Assembly: GCA_019634715.1 (NCBI GenBank) | Contig: JAHCAU010000001.1 | Location: 407,501 to 471,500, forward strand | Direction: 5' to 3' | Length of the DNA stretch: 64,000 nt | Origin: Lysobacter sp. | GTDB lineage: Bacteria > Pseudomonadota > Gammaproteobacteria > Xanthomonadales > Xanthomonadaceae | In this document: one piece after another, positions 43,222 to 51,464 of the stretch | How the letters are laid out: each line of letters opens with the position of its first letter | Position numbering within the stretch: the first letter of the stretch is position 1 | Position numbers and translations under genes: made by a program | Notes under the pieces: model-generated | Told to the model about the DNA's origin: nothing | The model's database searches: none | Seen by the model: the letters and a program-made list of their open reading frames with translations, nothing else

Positions 43222-44579
43222 GCCGGCAACTCGCAGACCACGACGCGGCGCTTGCCGCTGGGCGTCAGCGCGATGTGGTCGACGGTCTCGAAATGGATCG
43301 TCACGTCCTCGCCGGCCAGCTTGCGAATGGCGACCTCGATCTGCGCCTGCACGTCCGCGCCGTAGCCGGCATCGGCAACGATGCGCACAAGCAGTGCGTC
43401 CTGCTCACGTTGCACCACCTGGTACTGCTTCACGCCCGTGATCGCCAGGAACAGGTAGACGATGTATTCGCCGGGAATCAGGCGGCCGTCGCGCAGGCGC
43501 AGCGCATCGAGCTTGCGGCCATCGACCTTGGCGAGCTTCGGCAGGCCGCGCCCGCAGGCGCAGGCCTTCGCACCGGGCGTGCCCAGGTCGCCGTTGACGT
43601 AGCGCATCAGCGGCATGCCGACGTTGTGCAGGTCGGTGACGATCAGGTCGCTCGGCCCGGTCGCATCGGGGCCGGCGGCGAATTCCACGTGCAGGTGGTC
43701 GGTGTTGAGGTGCAGGCCGCCGCCGTGCTCGCACTCGGCGGCGATCAGCATGAATTCCCGGCAGCCGTAGGTGTCGAAGGCCGGGGCGCCGAACACGCGC
43801 TGCAGCAGTTCGCGCTGGTGCGGGTGCAGGGCCTCGGCCGCGCCGAGGATGCGCTTCGGGCGATGGATGCGCCGGCCCTGGCGTTCGATCCACTGCGCCA
43901 GTTCGACGATCGGACCGACATAGGACACGATGGTCTCGGGCCTGAAGCGGTCGATGGCGTCGGCATACCCGGCCATGCGCCGCTCGTCCATGTCGAAGGC
44001 GTTGAGCATGCGCCGGTTGAACGCGGCGTGGTACAGCCGGTCCTTGAACAGCGCATAGCCCGCAGGCGCCGCCACCGGCGCGCCCCACAGGTACACGGTC
44101 TTCTGGCCGAGATGCGCGCCGGACCAGGCATAGCCGCGGAACATCACCGCGATGCGCCGCTCGTAGCTTTCGCGCGTGTAGCCGAAGCGCAGCGGTTCGC
44201 CGGTGGAGCCACCGGTGGTCTTGTAGAGCAGGCCCGCGCGGTGCGCCGGCGACACCATGTCCTCGGCGTTGGCGCGGATCACCGGCTTGGTCAGCGCGGG
44301 CAGCCGGGCGTAGTCCTCGCGGCTGCGGATGTCGCCGACGCCGGCCATGCCCGCCTCGCCCCACCAGCGCCGGTAGAACGGCACGTGCTCCCAGCAGTGC
44401 GCGACCAGGGCCTGCAGGCGCTGCCATTGCAGCGCATCGAGTTCGTCCGGCGACCGCCACTGGTCGCGCTCGTACTCGCGCAGGTAACGCAGGGTGCCGC
44501 GACGGCGCAGGCCGGACTCGTAGGCCGGATACAGCACGCGGCGGAACAGCCGCTCGTAGGCGCTTGCGTAGAGACTCAT
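43218..44579 (-). CDS. CapK/PaaK-like adenylate-forming protein
   Basis: 453-residue member of the phenylacetate-CoA ligase-like group often found in capsule and EPS clusters (CapK). Motifs: the ATP loop in TTGGSTGEPLRFGYT, GAAEALHPHQRELLQRVF, TYGCREFMLIAAEC, and the C-terminal domain DGRKLDALRLRDGRLIPGEY. In CapK-type proteins the acyl substrate is not known; activation of an acid or amino acid to decorate the polymer is likely. It has ATGA overlaps with both neighbours, so it is tightly co-expressed with the flippase and GT4. Confidence 0.85.
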   Translation of the reverse strand: MSLYASAYERLFRRVLYPAYESGLRRRGTLRYLREYERDQWRSPDELDALQWQRLQALVAHCWEHVPFYRRWWGEAGMAGVGDIRSREDYARLPALTKPVIRANAEDMVSPAHRAGLLYKTTGGSTGEPLRFGYTRESYERRIAVMFRGYAWSGAHLGQKTVYLWGAPVAAPAGYALFKDRLYHAAFNRRMLNAFDMDERRMAGYADAIDRFRPETIVSYVGPIVELAQWIERQGRRIHRPKRILGAAEALHPHQRELLQRVFGAPAFDTYGCREFMLIAAECEHGGGLHLNTDHLHVEFAAGPDATGPSDLIVTDLHNVGMPLMRYVNGDLGTPGAKACACGRGLPKLAKVDGRKLDALRLRDGRLIPGEYIVYLFLAITGVKQYQVVQREQDALLVRIVADAGYGADVQAQIEVAIRKLAGEDVTIHFETVDHIALTPSGKRRVVVCELPA

Positions 44580-46126
44580 GTCGCGGGTGCCTCCGTGCGC
44601 GCATGCGCCCAGGCGAGCAGGCGCGCGCCGATGCGCGGACGGCCGCGCAGCAGGCGCTCGTGCAACTGCTGCATGTGCGCGATGTCGTTGCGCGTCCAGC
44701 AGTTCAGCACCAGCGACCACGGCAGGTAGGTCAGCGCGAGCAGACCACCGACCGCGATCTCGGCGAGCGCCGGCAGGTGGTGGTGGACCAGCAGCAACGG
44801 CGTCGCCGACAGCGCGGCGGCGAGCATCGTGCGCAGCAGGCGGCCCCAGTCGGGCGAGACACCGCATTCGCGGATCGCCAGCGTGGTGTAGGACGCGACA
44901 TTGAGGGCCGCGATCACGGCGAAGGCGATCAGCGCGCCGCGCAGGCCGTCGACATGGATCAGCCAGGCGTCCAGCACCAGCTTGAGCACGCCGCAGATCA
45001 CGATCAGCACCAGCACCGCGCGCTGGCGGTCCGCGCTGATCAGCAGGCTCGATGCCCCCTGCGCGGTCGCGATCGCGGCGCAGCCGGCCAGGCAGACCGC
45101 GAACGCGGTCGCGCCTTCCTGGTATGCGTTGCCGTAAAGCAGATGGATCAGCGGATCGGACAGCACCATGCCGAAGGCCACCAGCGGCGCGGACAGCAGC
45201 ATCAGGTAGGCGGTCGACGCCGCGAAGCGGTGCCCTGCGACCTCCCGTCCCTGGCTCAGCGCGTTGGCCATCATCGGCAGCAGCAGCGCGCCGAACACGC
45301 CCGGCACCAGCGCGGCGGCGCCGCTGGCCAGCTGGTAGCCGACCTTGAACTGGCCCGCGGCGTGCGGATCGGCATAGGCGGTGAGGAACAGCACCTCGAC
45401 CTCGCTGGACACGATGAAGCCGATGGTCACGATCGCGGTGCTGTACAGCATCTGCCGGCGCACGCGCGGCAGCAGATCGGCCGGCAGCGACGGCACGTCC
45501 TCGCCCGGCGGCAGCAGCGGCTTCACCTGCGCGCGCGACATCGTGTAGAAAACGCCGCTGGACACCAGGAACACGCCGAGCAGCCACTCCACCGGCAGGT
45601 CGGTGGACATCACCGCGAACACCATCGCCAGGTTCAGCGGCGTCGACACCAGCGCGACCATGGCGTTGATGCGGAAGTTCTCCAGGCCCTTGGCGATGCC
45701 GATGTTGAACATGTAGCCGGCGCGCAGCGAAATGGCCACGGCAAGGAAGCCGAACAGCAGGCCGTGGTGGAAATCCGGGGCGACACGATGGCCGGCGACC
45801 CACAGCGCCAGCGCCCCCAGCACCAGCACGATGCCGACGTAGACGCGCTGCGCGCGGCGCAGGTAGGCCACCAGCGGACGCACCAGCGACTCGCGACCGC
45901 CGCCGCGCAGTTCGGCCACGAACTTGATCGCGGCGCTGGCGGTGCCGGAGTTGGCGGCGGCCACGCCCATGCCGACCAGCCAGATCACCGCGCTGTACGC
46001 GCCGAAGCCCTCCGGCCCGAGATGGCGGGCGATCAGGATCGAGGTCAGCATGCCGAGCGCGAACTCGGTGTACATCGCCACCGAGGAGAACAGCGTGTTG
46101 CGGAGGGTGCGCGCGCGCAGCGTCAT
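44576..46126 (-). CDS. Wzx-type flippase (oligosaccharide translocase)
   Basis: 516-residue polytopic inner-membrane protein of the MOP/Wzx superfamily. It has about 12-14 hydrophobic helices, starting with LRNTLFSSVAMYTEFALGMLTSILIARHLGPEGFGAYSAV, the family's N-terminal signature. It would flip the undecaprenyl-linked repeat unit to the periplasm. It overlaps the polymerase gene upstream and the CapK-like gene downstream by ATGA each. Confidence 0.92.
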   Translation of the reverse strand: MTLRARTLRNTLFSSVAMYTEFALGMLTSILIARHLGPEGFGAYSAVIWLVGMGVAAANSGTASAAIKFVAELRGGGRESLVRPLVAYLRRAQRVYVGIVLVLGALALWVAGHRVAPDFHHGLLFGFLAVAISLRAGYMFNIGIAKGLENFRINAMVALVSTPLNLAMVFAVMSTDLPVEWLLGVFLVSSGVFYTMSRAQVKPLLPPGEDVPSLPADLLPRVRRQMLYSTAIVTIGFIVSSEVEVLFLTAYADPHAAGQFKVGYQLASGAAALVPGVFGALLLPMMANALSQGREVAGHRFAASTAYLMLLSAPLVAFGMVLSDPLIHLLYGNAYQEGATAFAVCLAGCAAIATAQGASSLLISADRQRAVLVLIVICGVLKLVLDAWLIHVDGLRGALIAFAVIAALNVASYTTLAIRECGVSPDWGRLLRTMLAAALSATPLLLVHHHLPALAEIAVGGLLALTYLPWSLVLNCWTRNDIAHMQQLHERLLRGRPRIGARLLAWAHARTEAPAT

Positions 46127-47487
46127 TGGATCACCAGGAGCAGCTTGACCAGCACCATCAGCCCGATCGTCGCGACGACGCCGACGATCGGCCAGAGCAG
46201 CAGGTCCTTGGACAGCGTGAAATGGGGCAGCGCGGGATCGTCGCGGCGCATGTCGACGTAATGCGCGACCACGACGGCCGCGAGAAGATACAGGATCACC
46301 ACGTAGCTGCGGCTCAGGAAGAAGGCGCAGGTGAAGAAGCCGGCCAGCGACAGCAGCAGCGCCATCGCGATGCCGCGCCCTTCGGCGATGCGCGCCTCGC
46401 GCGCATCCTCGGCCGCGAACAGCGCATCGGCATGGGCATCGATATCGGCACCGGCGGCGGCCGCGGCGTCGACCTCGGCCTCCAGCGCTTCTTCATCGCG
46501 CCAGACCGGCTGGCCCAGACCGCGCGATGCGGCCCACATCATCCGGAAGCCGTAGGCGATGAAGGCCAGCCACAGCGTGTAGCCGACGATGCCGGTCTCG
46601 GCCATCACCAGCACGAAGGAGTTGTGCGCGGTGAGGTGGTGGTAGTCGGAATACATGTCCGGGCCGACGCCGAAGACCGGGTGGCCGATGAACATCTGCA
46701 CGCCTTCGTACCAGGAGTCCACGCGCCCCTGCGCCGAGGCCTCCTCGACGTCGATCTCGTTGAAGCGCGACGGCAGCGCCAGCAGCACGCCCACCGCCAT
46801 CGCGCCCAGCGTGCCGGCGATGAAGACCCCGCGCGTCTGCCACACGTACAGGCCCATCACCACCAGCAGGCCCAGCAGGGTGCCGCGCGAATCGGTCAGG
46901 TAGATGCCGTAGACCAGGATGGCGGCGACGAGCCACCAGAACAGCCGGCGCAGGCCCATCATGCCGCCGCGACTGCCCAGGAATACCGCCATCGGCACGC
47001 AGGCCACGAACAGCATGCCCAGGTCGTTGGGATCGTTGAAGATGCCGACGTACTGGATGCGCGTGCCCTGCGACAGGCCGATGCCGGTCCAGCCGGTGCC
47101 CAGCTTGACCTGCTCGATGCCGTGGATCGAAATGATCGCGGCGCACAGCGCGAACATCGCCATGATCTTCAGGATGCGCTCGCGACTGTCGAGTCCATTG
47201 GCGAACACGACGAAGGCCAGCAGCACCGGCGCGAACTTGTTCAACTGCACCACGGCGCCGCCGAAATAGCCGTTGAACACGTGCGAGACCATCAGCACCA
47301 CGAAGAACAGCAGCAGCACCGGGTACTGCGGCGCATCGAAATGCTTGCGCGGCGACAGCATCCAGAACCCCGCCGCCGCCAGCAACGCGATCGGCTGCAG
47401 CGGCAGCGTGAAGCTGTCGACCAGTTCGGGGTAGTCCTGCGGCCGGATCAGCACTAGCAGCAGATAGACGAGCATCGCCGGGTACAT
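46123..47487 (-). CDS. Wzy-like polymerase / O-antigen ligase family
   Basis: 454-residue polytopic inner-membrane protein with about 11 hydrophobic helices. The large periplasmic loop holds GRVDSWYEGVQMFIGHPVFGVGPDMYSDYHHLTAHNSFVLVMAETGI, the usual Wzy_C/O-antigen ligase pattern (GxGxxxY...HNxxL). It would polymerise flipped repeats. A charged cytosolic insertion of about 40 residues (DEEALEAEVDAAAAAGADID) sits before the last helices and is unusual. The start is 5 bases after the upstream deacetylase stop. Confidence 0.9.
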   Translation of the reverse strand: MYPAMLVYLLLVLIRPQDYPELVDSFTLPLQPIALLAAAGFWMLSPRKHFDAPQYPVLLLFFVVLMVSHVFNGYFGGAVVQLNKFAPVLLAFVVFANGLDSRERILKIMAMFALCAAIISIHGIEQVKLGTGWTGIGLSQGTRIQYVGIFNDPNDLGMLFVACVPMAVFLGSRGGMMGLRRLFWWLVAAILVYGIYLTDSRGTLLGLLVVMGLYVWQTRGVFIAGTLGAMAVGVLLALPSRFNEIDVEEASAQGRVDSWYEGVQMFIGHPVFGVGPDMYSDYHHLTAHNSFVLVMAETGIVGYTLWLAFIAYGFRMMWAASRGLGQPVWRDEEALEAEVDAAAAAGADIDAHADALFAAEDAREARIAEGRGIAMALLLSLAGFFTCAFFLSRSYVVILYLLAAVVVAHYVDMRRDDPALPHFTLSKDLLLWPIVGVVATIGLMVLVKLLLVIQ

Positions 47488-47492
47488 GGCCG

Positions 47493-48599
47493 CTACCGTC
47501 CGGTGTCGCGCGAGCGGTGGCAGAACAGTTCCGGCAGCGACAGCATGCCCTCGAACCAGCCGGCGTCGACGTGCCGCTCCACCGGCAGGCGTCGCATCTG
47601 GAAGCGCGATGCGGGCTGCAGGCGTTCGCAGCCGGCCAGATAGCTGCAGGCAAGCCGATAGCCGGCGTCGCGGGTCGCGGCCATGACCGCGTCGTCGTAG
47701 GCATCGCGGCCGCCGACCGGATACGACATCGCGACCACCGTCGCGCCCAGTGCCGCTTCGATCGCCTGCTTCGAACCGGCGACTTCCTCGCGCATCGCCG
47801 CCGGCGACAGTTTCGCGAGCATGCGGTGGTCGACGCCGTGCGAACCGATCTCCATGCCGGCCGCATGCATCTCGCGCAATTGCGCCCACGTCATCGGCCG
47901 GCAGTCGGGATGTCCCGCGGCATCGGGCATGTCCCACTCGCGCTGCAGGCGCTCGACCAGCGCCTGCTGGCCTGCGGCGTCCAGGGTCTTGATCCGGTCG
48001 AGCAGTTGACCTGCCAGCCGCCGGCGTTCGGCCAGTCCTTCGGCACCAGCCGCGGGCAAGGACCAGTCGATGCCCAGCTCCGGCGCCAGCAGGCGCGGTT
48101 GCGTGGTGCTGCAGAGCATATGTACCAGCCAGTCGTAGGCGTACGGGCGCCCGGTGTCGATATGCCCGCTGGAGACGAAGAACATCGCCGACAGCCCGGC
48201 CTCGCGCAGCAGCGGGAAGGCGATGCGGTAATTGTCGTCGTAGCCGTCGTCGAAGGTGATGAGCACGGCGCGCGACGGGACGCGGCGACCGCGGTCCAGG
48301 CAATCGGCCAGCTCGTCGAAGCGCATCGGCGCGAAGCGGCGACGGATGATGGCCAGTTGCCTGCGGAAGGCTTCGCTCGACGCGCTGACCAGGTCGAGGT
48401 CGAAGCGGAAGTCCGCTGGCGCCACCGACGGCAGCACTCGGTGATAGGCGAGGATGCGCACGTCGCGATGCAGGGCCGCGCGCAGGCGGCCGACCACCGG
48501 CATCGCGCCGGTGCGGCACAGCAGGCGGGCCAGTTTCGGTCGCCGGCCCGCGGAAGGTGGTGCCACAGCCGGCCATGTCGCGGATCGCGCAGTCTTCAC
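47493..48599 (-). CDS. Polysaccharide deacetylase family protein, copy 2
   Basis: 368-residue protein and first gene of the minus-strand EPS run. The core is RDVRILAYHRVLPSV, LITFDDGYDDNYRIAFPLL (TFDDG metal Asp pair), FFVSSGHID, GMEIGSHGVDHRMLA (metal His pair) and SYPVGGRDAY. No signal peptide is present. The start is uncertain: GTG at 48599 or 48566, or ATG at 48503, which would begin MPVVGRLRAALHRDVRI; 48599 was taken for completeness. Substrate may be a lipid-linked sugar or the growing chain. Confidence 0.82.
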   Translation of the reverse strand: MKTARSATWPAVAPPSAGRRPKLARLLCRTGAMPVVGRLRAALHRDVRILAYHRVLPSVAPADFRFDLDLVSASSEAFRRQLAIIRRRFAPMRFDELADCLDRGRRVPSRAVLITFDDGYDDNYRIAFPLLREAGLSAMFFVSSGHIDTGRPYAYDWLVHMLCSTTQPRLLAPELGIDWSLPAAGAEGLAERRRLAGQLLDRIKTLDAAGQQALVERLQREWDMPDAAGHPDCRPMTWAQLREMHAAGMEIGSHGVDHRMLAKLSPAAMREEVAGSKQAIEAALGATVVAMSYPVGGRDAYDDAVMAATRDAGYRLACSYLAGCERLQPASRFQMRRLPVERHVDAGWFEGMLSLPELFCHRSRDTGR

Positions 48600-48745
48600 G
48601 TGTCGAGTCGAACCCCCTGATCCCGCAACCAACGCATTTTCCGCCCCGCTCAGGACGACGCATGCGCACGTCGCTTCCGATGCTTGCAATCGGGCATCGA
48701 ACGCGGTCCACTGCGCGCCTCGATACCCACGGGGGGCATGCGGGC

Positions 48746-49432
48746 ATGGCCGAAGACACCGATTTCGCAGCGCTGTACCGCGAGCTTGGGATCGATGCGA
48801 CCTGTTCGCTGGCCGAGCTGCGCGGCGCATGGCGCCGGCGCGTGGCGAAACTGCACCCGGACCAGGGCGGGGACGCGGACGATACCGGACGCCTGCAGGA
48901 CTTGAACCGGCGCTTCGACGCCGCGCTGGATTTCCACGCCCGTTTCGGCCGTTTGCCGGGCGCGCCGCTGCCCGGCGTACTGCCGCAGCCGGTCGTGCCG
49001 GATCCGCGCGCGGCCGTGGGCACGGACACCGCGGCCGCTTTCGGCAGGATCCCGCGTTACTTCGTGGCGGCCGGTCTCCTGGGGATCTGCGTGCTCGGCT
49101 GGCGCATCGTCCAGACCGGCGACGCGGATGACGGCTCCACGCACGCGGTGCATCCGGCGGACGCGCACGGCGGCGGCGGCACGGAACATCCGGCTCGAGT
49201 GGCGATCGAGGTACTGCCGGTGTCGCCGGGCATGGAGAAGGCGCGGGTGCGCGCGATCCTGGGCGAGCCGCTGGAGATGCACGATCAACGCTGGAGCTAC
49301 GGCCCCTCGTGGGTCGAATTCCGCTGCGATCGCGTGGTCGGCTGGTACAGCGCTCCGCGGCGCCCGCTCAACGTGGCCGACGGACGCGAGTCCCACGCCG
49401 ACACCACCCCTGCCGGCACGACCTGCGACTGA
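48746..49432 (+). CDS. J-domain protein with one transmembrane helix
   Basis: 228-residue protein starting with a DnaJ-like J-domain (LYRELGIDATCSLAELRGAWRRRVAKLHPDQGGDADDTGR, with the HPD motif at about residues 35-37). A membrane helix follows near residue 100-120 (YFVAAGLLGICVLGWRIV), then a soluble domain with conserved SPGMEKARVRAILGEPLEMHDQRWSYGPSWVEF. It would recruit a DnaK-type chaperone to the membrane. Starts at 48662 or 48680 are possible; the ATG at 48746 begins at the domain. Divergent from deacetylase 2. Confidence 0.75.
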   Translation: MAEDTDFAALYRELGIDATCSLAELRGAWRRRVAKLHPDQGGDADDTGRLQDLNRRFDAALDFHARFGRLPGAPLPGVLPQPVVPDPRAAVGTDTAAAFGRIPRYFVAAGLLGICVLGWRIVQTGDADDGSTHAVHPADAHGGGGTEHPARVAIEVLPVSPGMEKARVRAILGEPLEMHDQRWSYGPSWVEFRCDRVVGWYSAPRRPLNVADGRESHADTTPAGTTCD

Positions 49433-49478
49433 GTCGCGATCCGCCGGCGAACACCGACCACAGCTGGAGATTCCCACG

Positions 49479-50093
49479 GTGCTGAACCGAGCGGCCACCC
49501 TGTTGCGCAAGGCGCGACGCCGGTTGTGGATGAAGTACGCGCTGCGTGGCGTCGGCGGCAGCGACAACTTCGAGCGCCTCGACCTGGCCTACAGCGTCGA
49601 AGACCCGTGGAACATGGCCTCGGACCTGGAGCGCGCGCGCTTCGAGGCGACCAATCGCGTGGTCGAACGTGCCTTCGGCCACGTCGACTCGGTGCTGGAA
49701 CTGGGCTGCGGCGAAGGCCACCAGACCGAATGGTTCGCACGGCTCAGCGACAGGCAGTACGGCGTCGACGTCAGCGCGCAGGCGGTCGAGCGCGCGCGCA
49801 GGCGACTGCCCGCCGCGAAGTTCGAGGCGACCGACATCTTCGGCCAACCCTGGGGCGATGCGCGCCACCGCTTCGACCTGGTCACCGCGTGCGAGGTGCT
49901 GTACTACCTCAGCGAACCGGAGAAGACCATCGCGCGGATGCGCCACCTCGGCCGCAACGGCCTGGTCACCTTCTTCGCGCCGGCCTGCGGCCGCGTCGGT
50001 CCGCATCTCGAAACGATCCCGGGGCTGCAGCGCGACTGGATCTTCCACGGCAACACCGCGTGGCTGGTCGCCTGGTGGCGCGATGAGGCCTGA
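49479..50093 (+). CDS. Class I SAM-dependent methyltransferase (NodS-like)
   Basis: 204-residue methyltransferase. Motif I is VLELGCGEGHQTEWFA, with the acidic loop YGVDVSAQAVERAR, then ACEVLYYLSEPEKTI and the C-terminal HGNTAWLVAWWRDEA. The size and CEVLYYL-type motif resemble NodS-like sugar or lipid methyltransferases. The GTG at 49479 has GGAGA at spacing 9; an ATG at 49530 would shorten the N-terminal helix. It probably methylates a sugar or acyl group of the EPS. Confidence 0.8.
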   Translation: MLNRAATLLRKARRRLWMKYALRGVGGSDNFERLDLAYSVEDPWNMASDLERARFEATNRVVERAFGHVDSVLELGCGEGHQTEWFARLSDRQYGVDVSAQAVERARRRLPAAKFEATDIFGQPWGDARHRFDLVTACEVLYYLSEPEKTIARMRHLGRNGLVTFFAPACGRVGPHLETIPGLQRDWIFHGNTAWLVAWWRDEA

Positions 50094-50230
50094 GCAAATC
50101 CCCCCTGCCCCCCTTTTGCAAAGGGGGGAACCGCACATGGCATCCCGCATCCCGTCGCTTGCCGCTTCGCACTCGCCCCCTTTGCAAAAGGGGGCCGGCG
50201 TCCGTGCAGCGGGCGACGGGGGGATTTGCT
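50093..50230. repeat. Nested inverted-repeat element before the glycosyltransferase gene
   Basis: Outer arms AGCAAATCCCCCC (50093-50105) and GGGGGGATTTGCT (50218-50230) match perfectly. Between them lie two self-complementary units, CCCCCCTTTTGCAAAG... (50108-50128) and GCCCCCTTTGCAAAAG... (50175-50195). It is a compound REP-like element lying inside a same-strand gene run. Confidence 0.75.
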
Positions 50231-50252
50231 CGCGACCTCCGCAGGCATCGCG

Positions 50253-51464
50253 ATGAGGGATATGAACACGGCCGCCCCCACCGCCGCGCTGCACGATCAC
50301 GGCATCGTCTACTTCGGCAACGACTGGTTCGCGGAGAACCGCACCAGCAGCCATCACGTCGCCGTACGCCTGGCGCAACGCATGCCGGTGCTGTACGTCG
50401 ATTCGCCCGGCATGCGCGCGCCGAACGCTTCCGGCCGCGACCTCAAGCGCGCGGTGCGCAAGCTGCTCGCGGCGTTCAGGCGTCCCACGCGTGTCGCCGA
50501 GGGTCTCTGGCACTGCACCGTGCCGCAGCTGCCGTTCCGCCGCCTGCCGGGCGTCGACGCCTTCAACCGCCTGTTCGGGCGCTGGGCCGTGCGCCGCGCG
50601 CTGCGCCTGGCCGGCATCCGCAGGCGCATTTCCTGGTTCGTCGTGCCCCATCCCGGCGTGCACGCCGGCAGGCTCGGCGAAGACCTCGTCGTGTACTACT
50701 GCATCGACGACTACGCCGCGCACCCGGGCGTGGATGCCGCGCTGATCGCCGCACGCGACGAGACGCTGAGCCGCCGGGCCGACCTGCTGTGCGTCGCGCC
50801 ACCTGCGCTGCTCGACGCCAAGCGCGCGCTCAATCCGCACACGGTCTTTTCGCCGCACGGCGTGGACGTCGACCTGTTCGCGCAGGCGCAGGATCCGGCG
50901 ACCGCGACGCCCGCACTCGCCCGCGACCTGCCGCGCCCGGTCGTCGGCTACATCGGCTCGATCCACGAATGGATCGACGTGCCGCTGATCGAATCGCTCG
51001 CACGCGCACGCCCGCAATGGACCTTCCTGCTCGTCGGCCACGCGCACGTGAACGTCGACGACCTGCGCGCACTGCCCAACGTGGTGCTCGCCGGCCCACA
51101 GCCCTATGCCTCGCTGCCGCAATGGTCGAAGGCCTTCGATGCCGCGATCATTCCGTACCGCCTGAACCGCCAGGTCGCGAACGCCAATCCGCTGAAGCTG
51201 CGCGAATACCTCGCCGCCGGCAAGGCCGTGGTCAGCGTGCGCAATCCCGAGATCGAGAAGTTCGCGCACGTCGTCCGCCTGGTCGACGGCCACGACGACT
51301 TCCTCGCCGCGCTCGACGCCGCCGTGCGCGACAACGCGCCGCACGCCATCGAAGCACGTATGGCCGCCGTCGCCGACCAGACCTGGGACGCGCGTGTCGA
51401 GGCCGTGCTGGCCGAAGTCGCGTCGCGCCTTACCCCGAATCCTTCTTCGCACACGTTTTCATGA
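50253..51464 (+). CDS. Glycosyltransferase (GT4-like)
   Basis: 403-residue GT-B-like enzyme. The N-terminal half starts GIVYFGNDWFAENRTSSHHVAVRLAQRMPVLYVDSPG, as in TuaH/UDP-galactopyranose-type GTs, with VYYCIDDYAAHPGVDAA in the middle and the C-terminal sugar-nucleotide site VVGYIGSIHEWIDVPLIESL and PLKLREYLAAGKAVVS. The ATGs at 50253 and 50262 are both possible; an earlier TTG at 50226 is in the repeat and rejected. Its TGA overlaps the ATG of the next gene (ATGA). Confidence 0.85.
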   Translation: MRDMNTAAPTAALHDHGIVYFGNDWFAENRTSSHHVAVRLAQRMPVLYVDSPGMRAPNASGRDLKRAVRKLLAAFRRPTRVAEGLWHCTVPQLPFRRLPGVDAFNRLFGRWAVRRALRLAGIRRRISWFVVPHPGVHAGRLGEDLVVYYCIDDYAAHPGVDAALIAARDETLSRRADLLCVAPPALLDAKRALNPHTVFSPHGVDVDLFAQAQDPATATPALARDLPRPVVGYIGSIHEWIDVPLIESLARARPQWTFLLVGHAHVNVDDLRALPNVVLAGPQPYASLPQWSKAFDAAIIPYRLNRQVANANPLKLREYLAAGKAVVSVRNPEIEKFAHVVRLVDGHDDFLAALDAAVRDNAPHAIEARMAAVADQTWDARVEAVLAEVASRLTPNPSSHTFS

